NCBI RefSeq assembly: GCF_016906535.1
Contig: NC_057371.1
Location: 62,001-126,000, forward strand
Reading direction: 5' to 3'
Source: Rhizoctonia solani
Taxonomy: Eukaryota; Basidiomycota; Agaricomycetes; Cantharellales; Ceratobasidiaceae
Length of the DNA stretch: 64,000 nucleotides
Positions 43,101 to 50,819 of the stretch are shown here, one piece after another; positions within the stretch are counted from its first letter, which is position 1; the number at the start of each line of letters is the position of its first letter. The translations under genes were made by a program, and so were the position numbers. The notes beneath the pieces were generated by a model that saw only the letters and a program-made list of their open reading frames with translations, made no database searches and was not told the DNA's origin.

Positions 43101-45642
43101 TTTACAGACTTTCCTAGGGATGATGACTTATTTCTCTAGCTATATTCCCTTCTACTCATGGATTGTAGCACCTTTGTTTAAGCTTCTCAAGAAAGGAACA
43201 GCTTGGTCTTGGGAGGAAAAGGAACAACAGGCGTTTGAACTTGCTAAAGAGGCCCTTGCATCTGCTCCAGTAATTGCTTACCCTATTATTGGAAAACCTT
43301 ACAGATTGTATACAGATGCATGCAACTATGGCCTTGGAGGAATATTACAGCAAGTCCAATCCATCAAGATAAAAGACCTAAAGGGGACAAAGGCATACAA
43401 GTACTTAAGGGGGGAATATGACAAAGGAAACCCAGTTCCCAGAATGACAATTCCTGCTTCCAAGCAGAGAGACGACGTGACTGGGGGGGATACATGGGAT
43501 AAGCAAGACTTTGAAGAAACAACTGTACAAGTGGAGCGAGTCATTGCTTATTGGTCAAGGATTCTGAAAGAAGCAGAAAGAAACTACTCCCCAACAGAGC
43601 GCGAAGCATTAGCCCTCAAGGAAGCACTTGTGAAATTTCAGGTATACTTGGAAGGAGCTGAATTTGTTGCTATCACAGATCACGCCGCTCTCACTTGGAG
43701 CAAGACTTACAATAATGTCAACAGAAGACTCATGACATGGGGCCTAGTATTCTCAGCCTACCCAGGAATGCAGATTGTGCACCGCGCAGGAAGAGTACAT
43801 GACAATGCAGATCCTATCTCAAGACTTAGGAGGAGAACCCCATATCATACCAGCCCTCTGGCAGATCAATCAACTCCACTCAAGCTCAATATGGAGGAAG
43901 ACCCATTAAGAAACCTCTACAAGGAGATAAATGAACGTTTTGAAGAGAAACTTCTTAGAGTTGCAAGCGCATTCACCCAGAGTTACAAAATTGGAAATAG
44001 CCAGAAGCCCATCAAGAAGTGGATACCCACACCGGCAGAAGCTATATCTTATCAAACAACTACCTCATACTCTGTGGAAATATCAATAAACTCAGAAGAA
44101 ATCACAAGGTTCATAGAAGCATACAAGAAGGACTCCCATTTTAAGCAAGTGATGGAGGAGTTCAAGTCGCACCACAATCCACTCAATCCACCCTTCCATC
44201 AATACCAGATAGGAGATAATGGATTGATCTACTTTATAGATTCCCAGGAAAAGTATTGGCTATGTGTACCTAGGGATCTACAAGTAGATATTTTGAAGGA
44301 AAATCATGATAACCTCAATCAAGGAGCACATGCTGGTTATGCTAAGACATATCACCGAATTGCTTCTGTTTACTATTGGCCTAAGATGGCTAGAAGCATT
44401 CAGAAATATGTACACACTTGTGATATCTGTCAGAAAGCAGGACATCAACGGCATGGACCCAGAGGATTCCTTCAACCTTTACCTATTCCACAGCAACCCT
44501 TTGAAGTAGTATCAATGGACTTCATCATGGATCTTCCACCAAGTAACAACTACAACGCTATCCTAGTTATTGTGGACAAACTAACTAAGTATGGACATTT
44601 CATCCCATGTACTACTCAGATAGATGAAGTACAAACAGCGCAACTGTTCCATGATCACATATGGTGTCACTATGGTTTACCTTGGCAAGTAATCACTGAT
44701 AGAGATGCTAGATGGACAGGAGCCTTTTGGGGTCACTTAGTTAGTATGTTAGGAATTCGGCGAGCACTCACCACTGCACATCATCCCCAGAGTGATGGAC
44801 AAACAGAGATACTTAATCAAACTACAGAAGTAGCAATTAGAGTATTCACTAACCCAGCTAAGGACAATTGGAGTAAGCTCCTACCAGGATTTGCGCACTC
44901 ATACAATACAGGTGTGCATACATCCACACAACAGACACCAGCCTTTCTACTCCGTGGATTCCAGCCTCTAACATCAGCCAACTTACTGGCTCTCACTTCT
45001 GAGAACATTCCAAGACCAGCCCAAGAAAGTCAAACAGCTGAAGAATTCAAGGAATCCATGGAATTAGCACAATCACTAGCTAAGGACGCTCTCAAAGTAG
45101 CTCAGAATTATCAACAGAAATACTATAATTCTGACAAGACACATGTTACCTTTGAGCCAGGAGATTTAGTCTTAATCAATCCCCATTCCTTAAACTTACT
45201 CAAACATCAGTCAGGGAAAGGGAATAAGCTAAATATGCGTTATGAAGGACCATTTGAAGTCATGGAAAGCATATCACCAGTAGCATATAGGATAAGATTA
45301 CCTGCTAGCTATCGCATACACCCAATCATTAACATAGCACACTTGGAATCTTACAAGGCATCACCCCCAGAGTTTGGAAGCCGACCCACTCAGAACATAC
45401 CTAGAGAGGACTTCCAACAAATGCCTGAATATGAGGTGGAAAAGATAGTAGAAGAAAGGACAATCAAGAAAGGCAACAAGAGGATTAGGCAGTACAAAAT
45501 CCGTTGGCTTGGGTACAGCTCAGAACATGATAGATGGAAGACAGAGAAAGAATTAAGGAATGCTCCAGAAGTAATCAAAGAATGGAAGCGAACCTCTGGC
45601 TCCACTATCCATCCCAATCACAAGAAGAAGAAGGAGTTCTAA
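37168..45642 (+). CDS. Gypsy Gag-Pol polyprotein with chromodomain, 2824 aa
   Basis: Residues 1 to about 930 are Ser/Pro-rich with no recognised domain. The Gag core is at about 975-1115 and a CCHC knuckle (CRHCGSMMHWDRDC) begins at 1193. The protease Asp is 1387 (DSGSEITL). Reverse transcriptase has Asp 1839 (LDALAGF) and the YIDD pair 1903-1904. RNase H has Asp 2050 (TDACNYG) and 2171 (TDHAALTW). Integrase has the HHCC finger from His 2388, Asp 2451, Asp 2511 and Glu 2547 (35 residues apart). The chromodomain is at about 2754-2810 (YEVEKIVEE, YKIRWLGYSSEHDRW). All key residues are present and there are no stops. Reverse transcription and integration follow from the family; chromodomains often steer integration to particular chromatin (inference). 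The coding sequence is CpG-poor. Confidence 0.97.
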   Translation: MSRRPSRPASSNRTPWDTRLSREGMPRHSTPRSSVLPRDSIPTDSPNNPFGPTRYSIEQSSPEELVIPQPIQPYESPIKPHASMPALEDPQAGPSSSRRISPHSHKSSSRHSPRLSPLEYEAIQEANKLAKPSSSMRKPSPFGHKASSATFQRMIPVFGLPDIEMLEPSSSKPQPSEPMNSHELKKSKGKTSEAHISKHRETQAALLDPNDRSFTNDPAIQKYLPYSPSTTLYPLNEESPGEFNYQPDCTQMTSWCRKNPQANSFRKVYRQLGRVFYHVEIPPAHENRFPSPSCEQWASHYFKLLDTVVTFRPTCRITTKLVPAQEINHWPEYGKLHIDLNKLIKRTVQSVYDMEELLPIPEWPEHDCLFTSHSFEVAAVTYRDQMERFIQKLYEILGRQLQTGPPSPVISAGHLSEVEPGQEHLRDRTLQLKQDMTLLVPKSSRASSVTPQEAAQENLLRSLIKPTSQVTIASPLLPEPQVSPPTVTLHTSSSTPPGQPPSSLHSSKASLTVTMQPRYLGPDNGTTLIPSEPLPSPPSSIATSSSRSIPLGRIPEESPHVTLQVPPTLERTERLRREATRSLGPRPPTPRPTVVPSTSSEETLPSSPRGNASIPIAQPSAIPPFNIQALEEYINNLSDGSIDGLSSSESSTGRDQVAPELIAPATPADSITSVSSAATHTIQIPVAQSTPRIRSQLEEDNLRNIPYNPPLSNAARRVSLAGPSIPLRDPPPHADFINRRSSLGANRQSSGRPAIPAESFTRVSTIPEERSSRLAESAHRRPTSSPESRRTPLSIHTNLPYLQEQPAPATREEANMSRRGNFLAPLLAPVPQLQVPPAPPIDRTRLPPHIVGRMVSSRRFSELFNDPPPRDQLRDRLAPLAEGGGGNDPPYDSDDGDFDNSGRRRNNPPRRNEGGPPNDPEDPGNEPYAQANAARARPFNPAPVHFDTKLKPDIIPEWDGDTKKLLRWMTSINNIAEYSSYTRIQLGQQIPLRFTGRALRWFNALDKDYRRIITEDWPALRQAITIHFMNRTFLNRSKNEAMRIRFRDKDHSEETPEDYVIRKMEALTIVSDWTDSELIFEIMNGAPKSWTTHIDTSRIVTWEDFLDKIAWHEEDLLGKDSSHNSDIQRQLHQMQSTLKRLEGNRHSRPSARSHLAGSKPVGWHQNNPPPKYPKDDSTVSKGKTPKDKKARPCRHCGSMMHWDRDCKHAKKNSRFVQSHMAQADDDEWEAQEAYEDLCDEAYLDETEYDTEGEESVSEKEQDFHKPLQSLAVSTSSAKPSSGSQEEQHGLEGTIVSQGTNSADQGSKESDSSVFSGYVQPKLPTRKSLNKKLKMASSHTATAKNGEEITLKRLMSRPPGTAFFGSKATIIKGWLQTSNGPKKRITFDSGSEITLINESILKTLDPSPRVRIGQKLKLIQVTGNSSLSQYISLPIIFDTEQGLVKMIVEAYIVPNMNTPFILGTDFASQYQLSLVRNGEGTRIVFGDTGRSIPVEESDSSPRIDQQGNTFMVEVAQGFIKNSEKIKISKKAYKKRLQHRKLPPNTVKVKVYETVTIPAHTIKLIKVKTIWKEGQASGFMDRSFNSHQQEEHLFAITDCLIDRNNPKIQVSNLSEHPLRLQGGEILGYMHDPNEYLAKEKDITKEEKDSIIKYATLVQAMVQRKAEEKPTAQEEELMKLPEGGPKTAEVPDPEPVPSDRFLQEVNFSEHLTPNQRAKLEKVLRKHELAFGLDGRLGTHNTQLEIRLRPGTKEISLTPYHASPAKREVIDKQIEEWLKLGVIEPSKSAWGFPVIVVYRNSKPRLCVDYRRLNEVAIPDEYPLPKQTDILHALEGSQWLTTLDALAGFTQLTIKEEDREKLAFRCHNGHWQPTKLLFGYRNGPAEFQRVMNRILSRFLWQFALVYIDDIVIYSVKFEDHCNHLDQVLGAIEEAEITLSPKKCHIGYQSLLLLGQKVSRLGLSTHKEKVDAILELEPPKNVPTLQTFLGMMTYFSSYIPFYSWIVAPLFKLLKKGTAWSWEEKEQQAFELAKEALASAPVIAYPIIGKPYRLYTDACNYGLGGILQQVQSIKIKDLKGTKAYKYLRGEYDKGNPVPRMTIPASKQRDDVTGGDTWDKQDFEETTVQVERVIAYWSRILKEAERNYSPTEREALALKEALVKFQVYLEGAEFVAITDHAALTWSKTYNNVNRRLMTWGLVFSAYPGMQIVHRAGRVHDNADPISRLRRRTPYHTSPLADQSTPLKLNMEEDPLRNLYKEINERFEEKLLRVASAFTQSYKIGNSQKPIKKWIPTPAEAISYQTTTSYSVEISINSEEITRFIEAYKKDSHFKQVMEEFKSHHNPLNPPFHQYQIGDNGLIYFIDSQEKYWLCVPRDLQVDILKENHDNLNQGAHAGYAKTYHRIASVYYWPKMARSIQKYVHTCDICQKAGHQRHGPRGFLQPLPIPQQPFEVVSMDFIMDLPPSNNYNAILVIVDKLTKYGHFIPCTTQIDEVQTAQLFHDHIWCHYGLPWQVITDRDARWTGAFWGHLVSMLGIRRALTTAHHPQSDGQTEILNQTTEVAIRVFTNPAKDNWSKLLPGFAHSYNTGVHTSTQQTPAFLLRGFQPLTSANLLALTSENIPRPAQESQTAEEFKESMELAQSLAKDALKVAQNYQQKYYNSDKTHVTFEPGDLVLINPHSLNLLKHQSGKGNKLNMRYEGPFEVMESISPVAYRIRLPASYRIHPIINIAHLESYKASPPEFGSRPTQNIPREDFQQMPEYEVEKIVEERTIKKGNKRIRQYKIRWLGYSSEHDRWKTEKELRNAPEVIKEWKRTSGSTIHPNHKKKKEF

Positions 45643-45770
45643 GCTCCACATGGCTTCTTCCATGTTCCACAGGTGTAACTAAACCGGTCATATCCTCCAA
45701 GATAGGAAATAACAACATACTCAACGTTCAAATCTCTAAGTCAAACCTATCTTATGGAGGATGGATTTTG

Positions 45771-45777
45771 TATAAAT
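45771..45777 (+). promoter_or_regulatory. TATA box of the extra Gypsy gene
   Basis: TATAAAT lies 75 bp before the ATG at 45846 and 129 bp after the pol stop. It is followed by a CT-rich stretch (CAACTCTCTCTATTGCC), the layout of a fungal core promoter. This suggests transcription separate from the LTR promoter. Confidence 0.5.
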
Positions 45778-45845
45778 GCTATCAATCAACTCTCTCTATT
45801 GCCATCCCACTCACACTGAATACGTCTACTCAGTACTCTATCAAT

Positions 45846-47190
45846 ATGTCTTTTGCTCAAAGCTTCTACTGTTTCCCCATCTTCACCACCTATTGCAATG
45901 ATGTGCCTCTCTCCCCTGAGACAGGTATTATTGAGGCTAATCATGTTCGCAACTTATACTACATTTATGCTAACCGTCACAATGATCACCCTTCACCCTA
46001 CTCAGAGAATCATCCTGACCCTCTGGAGAGGCGCATTCATGCTATGCCAGATGTTGAGGTGTTCCTCATGGCTGATGATCACCCTCCCCAGTGGTTCCTA
46101 GGTGTGGACCTTGCCCATGCTCTCCATGGGGCCTACTACCATGCTCTCCAAGTCTTTGGGGATGCTGTTCAACCCACAGGATGGAATCGCCATGATCCTT
46201 GGGGCAATTATGATTATGCCTCTAAGCTAGAAGAGATCAACTTCCCATACATCCCTTGTCCTATTTGCTTCACTCGCAATCTCTACCACTTCCCCTTTGA
46301 CACCTTCCATGAATTACAGCGCCAAGTCCACCACAACAATTTCTATGTCATCTGTCTCAACGCGCTTTCCATCATTATTAATGCTACCAAGCAGAACCAT
46401 TACAGCAACCTGGCCCATGTTGGGTACATTCGTGGTTCCCCTGCTTGCGTATCAGCACACCGCTTCTGGTGTTGTCTACATGGGCACCCTGTCATTGATG
46501 GCTCTGAAGACGATTTATCAGACGCGGGTAAGCAGAATTGGCATAGAATTAATAATGTGCACTAAATATACAAGGATATGTGTCACAGGATTCCCTATCA
46601 ATGGCTACGACGCCGACGACGAGTCCTTGGGCCCGCTTACGCCGCCCACTGAAGTTTCTTCGCCGCCTGCGTTGGAAGAATTTGCAGAACAAATCTTCAA
46701 CTACGCCGCTTGGGGACTCGAGCCTCCTGTCATCCCCGAGTCCCACGGAATCCACTGGCTGGGACAGCAATACAGCGATTCATTCACTGCGCCGGAGTTT
46801 GAGCCCCTGCACGCCGCAAGCAATGCAGGCGAGTACCCTGCACCCCCCAATAGCAGCAACTACGAGCTCGACGTCAACGCTCTTACCAAGCAACTTGCGC
46901 AAGTGGCCGTTGTACAGGACGCCGATCCCGCACCCCCGTCCTTCAGCGCCGACTTCGTCGAATCTATTTGGGAATGGCCTGGAGAACCTCAGCCCGTCGC
47001 CGACCTGGGACCTCCTGAGTGGCCCTCCGTACCGCAGCAGCACACACCTCCGTTTTCATGGGAAGACCATTGGCACGAGGTTCGCGCCCGCGACTTAAGG
47101 ACCGAAGGGGATATGGACTTCGACATTGGCGGAGGAATCGAAATCAACGCTAACCATGTCATTCAAACTCGTCCTGTAGCCTCTAATTAG
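45846..47190 (+). CDS. Extra gene (ORF3) carried by the Gypsy element
   Basis: Exon 1 is 45846-46527 and exon 2 is 46589-47190, separated by a 61-nt intron with GTAAGC donor and CACAG acceptor. The joined frame is 427 aa. It starts MSFAQSFYCFPIFTTY, has a Cys/His-containing first half (IPCPICFTRNLYH; HRFWCCLHGHP) and an acidic, Pro/Trp-rich second half (SIWEWPGEPQP). No signal peptide, membrane segment or known domain is recognised. It lies where env-like or additional genes sit in retrotransposons, in the sense direction, with its own TATA box. Exon 2 and the next 200 bp are CpG-rich, whereas gag-pol is CpG-poor, which points to acquisition from another source. A sense intron should be lost at each reverse transcription unless it is retained in genomic RNA. 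Confidence 0.75.
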
Positions 47191-47642
47191 TAGTCAGCGT
47201 CGTCTTTAGCCTTGTAACCTCCAATCCGTGCTTTCAGCACCTCCTTTCCTGTATTCTGCGACCATTAATGCTCTACTCGCGAATCTGACCGTTTTTGACT
47301 CGTCTAAATAATCGTCGCTAAGAATTCGACCCTTATTCGTGTGAACGTCCCACCACACTTAGTACCGATCGATAGCCACGACTCGATAGATATCGATAGC
47401 ACTTTTAACTAAGTCAAAAGCTTCAGATTTGACCTTGCAATAATTACAACAAGTAAATACCCAACACCAACTGAAGACCCAGAGCGGGTGACTAAGCCTT
47501 AAGCGCCCATGGCTCCGACACCTCAAGACTTAGCAATAAAATTAAGAAATTTAATTCCAATTTCAAGGGGTATAATCCATTAGCATCAAACCTTTAATTA
47601 GGAAGCCATCTCTTGATAGGATAAGTCCAGATTGGGGGGATA
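47191..47642 (+). other. 3' untranslated part and purine tract
   Basis: Up to about 47415 this is CpG-rich like exon 2 (CGATCGATAGCC, CTCGATAGATATCG). After that it returns to element-like AT-rich sequence. It ends in a G-run (GATTGGGGGGATA, 47630-47642) directly before the 3' LTR, the likely plus-strand primer tract. Confidence 0.65.
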
Positions 47643-49165
47643 TGTTATGGATATGACATTTCTTCTTTAATCTGTACTTATTTTATTAATTACACTAGTA
47701 ATCTCACAGTAAATAAATGAGATAAAGATGCGAACTGAGGTTTTCAAGGTCCCTCTATCCAATAGTGACTTTTACAAAACCTACAAACCTCAGGAATACC
47801 CTTAATATGCAATGTCTTTCGCATATATGCTGTTTTCTCACTCATTTAAATATATATAAATTCAGCTGAGTAGATAAACAGTAACAAGTAATATTTCTCT
47901 TGTTTGTAGTATTTATTATTCAAGATTCTATCTTGTGGCTACACACAGAAATATTCAGGGTCCCCCCTGTCGCATAGGCAAGTGCTCCGGCGCTTAATCA
48001 GCCCTTAAGCGCCGACGCACTAAATGCGCCTTTTCTCCATCACCCGGGCATCCCACACTGCCGAATCGCTTGCGCTTAGGTGCGCATGTTTGCGCGCTCC
48101 AGAACGCTGGGTCAAACTCCCAAAACGGACAACATTTGGTAGAGTTATGCCCCATTTACTGTAAGTACCCAATGCAGAGGTATCCTACCTTTGGGACTGT
48201 TTACTCCAAGGATGAAACACTTAGCCTTGGGACATCTAAGGACCCACACAGGTAAATACTGCCTTGGGGCAAACATTGCCTTGGGGCAAATATTAGGATC
48301 TGTTGTTTGTTTACTATGTACCAAAGTATTGGCTCCCTCAAGTGTTTCAGTTGCCACATGTACCTCCTGTACCCCCTCTTGGTATCAATCATGTATATAC
48401 TTGTTTGTGCGCCTTCTCAGGGTATAAAAGGACCCTGTGAAGACGCTTCTAATGCATCCATTTATCCACTCTTATATATTGACATATACACACAAGCCTT
48501 TAACAGCTTATCTGCGCATTTACTTTAGTGATTGACTCACTGTAAATAGCATAGGAGGTTATTCGGCGCACTAAGACCATAGGCCAGTCCCAACAGACAC
48601 AGGGTAACCTATTAGTGTACTTACTGCGACCCTGTGCCCCTTGACTGTCACAGTTGTTGAGTTCAACATTGAGTATAGTGCGACGGTACTGTAAGGATTG
48701 TTGTGATTGAGTGATAGTGTTTCAATCCACCATACCCCTTATATTGTAGATAGCTTTATCTACAATATCTCATAAATCCTAGATATATTTTAGGTAAACC
48801 CCATAAGTCTTAAGTCTTACTTAAGCATATATAAGTCCTATACTTATTAGGCAAATCCTATAAATCCTGTACATTAGTCAGGTAACCCTCTTACTTAAGG
48901 TACTATCCTAGAGACCTTAAGTATACATACCCTTAGTCACTTAGGCTTAAGTAACATTAGTCTAAGGTACTATACATAACCAACCACCTGCACTTCATAG
49001 TTGCTAGACTATTTGTTAGGAGTTGTTATTCCTGATAACCTAGCCTATATTGTGCATATATTCTGTGCATATATTCTGATTCTTAATACTAGTTCTTAGT
49101 TATTCCCATATACATTTTGTATATAGTAATTCTTTCTTACTCCTGTACTTACACGACTCTTAACA
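47643..49165 (+). repeat. 3' LTR of Gypsy element
   Basis: 1523 bp. It matches the 5' LTR apart from two single-base differences that I could find (GGTCAAAC versus GGTCGAAC near 48113, and AAATACTG versus AAATAATG near 48257). The first is a CpG site. The TATA palindrome is at 48418-48437. Confidence 0.95.
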
Positions 49166-49170
49166 CCCAT

Positions 49171-49410
49171 AGTGGACTGCATGAGTACCCTGGTCACATG
49201 ACCTTGATACAGTTGGTTTCTTGTGCATACATGGTATGCACAGTGATTGCTATGGCTGTAGTATCTTACAAACTTAACTGGCTCTGTAAATTAGTCATAT
49301 ATTGTTAATGCAGCTGAATTTGTGTGTGTACTGGGTATGCATTGCCCCTTGCATGCTGTTATATCAAAGAATAACTGTGCTTGTGCTGTATGCATACTTG
49401 GTATATATAC
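49171..49410 (+). repeat. Satellite of palindromic motifs, right part
   Basis: Continues the array cut by the Gypsy insertion: CTGGTCACATGACCTTGATA follows the right flank, with further GTGCATAC..GTATGCA-type motifs at about 49223, 49323 and 49390. Copies here are more decayed than on the left. Confidence 0.75.
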
Positions 49411-50320
49411 AACAGTTTAAGACAGTATTTTTTTGCAAGTTGAACTGGACCTGGGCAGACCTGCTTGCTGTTATTAACCTGACCAGTGTTCAGAGGTGTG
49501 ATCTCCATGCATACACTCAAGCCTAAGAGGTTTACCATGGGTAGCCTGGCTCAGTTTGGGACCCAGGTTGGGACCAAGCCTACCTAGCAACCTAGTTTCT
49601 CTGATTAACCTAAGTTTAAGTTTGGAAATAGGCAGTATTATTGTGGTTGGTTATGTTTAGCCAAGGTGATGCCCCAACCTTTGGCTGGGGCTAGCTTCAT
49701 TCCTTTCTGGAACAAATGTTTGACGTAGCATTTATGGTACATTTCTGCCTGGTTTCCGTGTGCGTGTATACATTGATAAACACCATATATGGTCACAGTG
49801 AAACACATGCAACCACATAACTGGGGGCAATATACATCAAAATACGCAGCAAAATCCAATCAATACCCACCAGTCAGTATACCATCAACCAGTGTAAACC
49901 AATGGTGCCCAAGTGGATAACGTCCCACCAACTGGGTTGGAGTTCAACCGCTCCACATGGGTCATTATTCCATTGGCAGCAACGGACATCATTGGCCAAT
50001 GCGTGCGAGTGTGGTCACGGAGCTCATAGAACAGCGTGGTGGAGTACCTGCGTGTGATATCAAAGACCAGTTTGGTCTTGATGGGTTTGTATGGTGCTGT
50101 TCTGGTATAAACAGGCGTTAAACCGTGGGTTTACAACCCTCCAATTTGCAGTGTACATCTTATCTAAGTCCAACCTGACCCTTTCCTAAGTCCAACCAGT
50201 CAGCCCAGCCTCAGAAAAAAACAGCTGAAGTGCTGTGTATGCATGTCATATTTATATGGAGGAAGATCATTCAAATTAAATATATTATGTATGTAAAAAA
50301 TATAGCACAAAAATCTATCT
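49411..50320. other. Non-coding region with possible remnants
   Basis: No supported gene. A 73-codon minus frame (49638-49859, word MYHKCYVKHLFQKGM) and a worn tRNA-like stretch (about 49902-49965) may be remnants, but neither has support beyond its own sequence. Confidence 0.3.
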
Positions 50321-50326
50321 GGGTGT

Positions 50327-50540
50327 CTATAACTCTTTCCTCTCCATGGTTGTGGTGGTTGTAACCTCAACCGCAACCCCTCCTAGCCCCTCTACTCCAT
50401 CTTGGTCTTTCTCTTTAAGTGAATTGTACTTGGCACCAGCGGAGCCGGTGGTCACTGGTGATGGTGTGGTGAAGGTGGGGTTGTTGTTGGAGCCACCAAG
50501 GTTGGGATCTGTATGGCCCCGGGAAATCATAGGAAGCCTG
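50327..50540 (-). pseudogene. Orphan 3' exon of an unknown gene
   Basis: After a good acceptor (CTGAGTCTCAG) the minus strand reads PMISRGHTDPNLGGSNN and ends in TTTTTMERKEL and a stop at 50327. The hydrophilic tail resembles the end of a transporter or similar host protein, but no upstream exons are found. It may be the remains of a gene truncated by repeats. Confidence 0.3.
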
Positions 50541-50819
50541 AGACTCAGTATTGAAATAGTTAGATACAAGTCATATGGAATGTACAAGCATATGCAAGTC
50601 AGTATGAACGCGTGAGTCAACTATATGCAAACCAATCGCGTACCTTAGTACCATGTGGACGTCATGATTCGTTATATGACTCGATCTTCTTACTCATGTA
50701 TATATAGAGGCGTCTGGAGTGAATCCAACGTTATCATCACACTTGAATACATATCATATTCATTTATACGATTTATACATTAAGTCCGACACCTTTCAAC
50801 ACTCAGGTAGGTCGTAAGC

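Larger units (their letters stand above)
35527..49165 (+). mobile_element. Complete Gypsy (chromovirus-type) LTR retrotransposon
   Basis: The element is 13,639 bp, with LTRs 35527-37049 and 47643-49165 (both 1523 bp; by eye I found only two differences) and the 5-bp target duplication CCCAT at 35522-35526 and 49166-49170. Joining the flanks restores the satellite unit. It has a primer-site candidate, a single gag-pol frame without stops, an extra gene after pol, and a purine tract before the 3' LTR. The near-identical LTRs and open frames indicate a recent insertion, possibly from a still active family. Confidence 0.97.

Noticed and set aside
23254..45642. Special retention of CpG at GCGC sites in the Gypsy family
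   Set aside because: Many GCGC sites are kept, but counter-examples exist (TGCGCA to TGTGCA near 23326, and a lost GCGC near 26378), so no rule is supported without counting.
49902..49965. tRNA gene (AGTGGATAACG and GAGTTCAACCGCTCC words)
   Set aside because: The T-arm is one base short and the acceptor stem does not pair; at best a worn tRNA-derived SINE.
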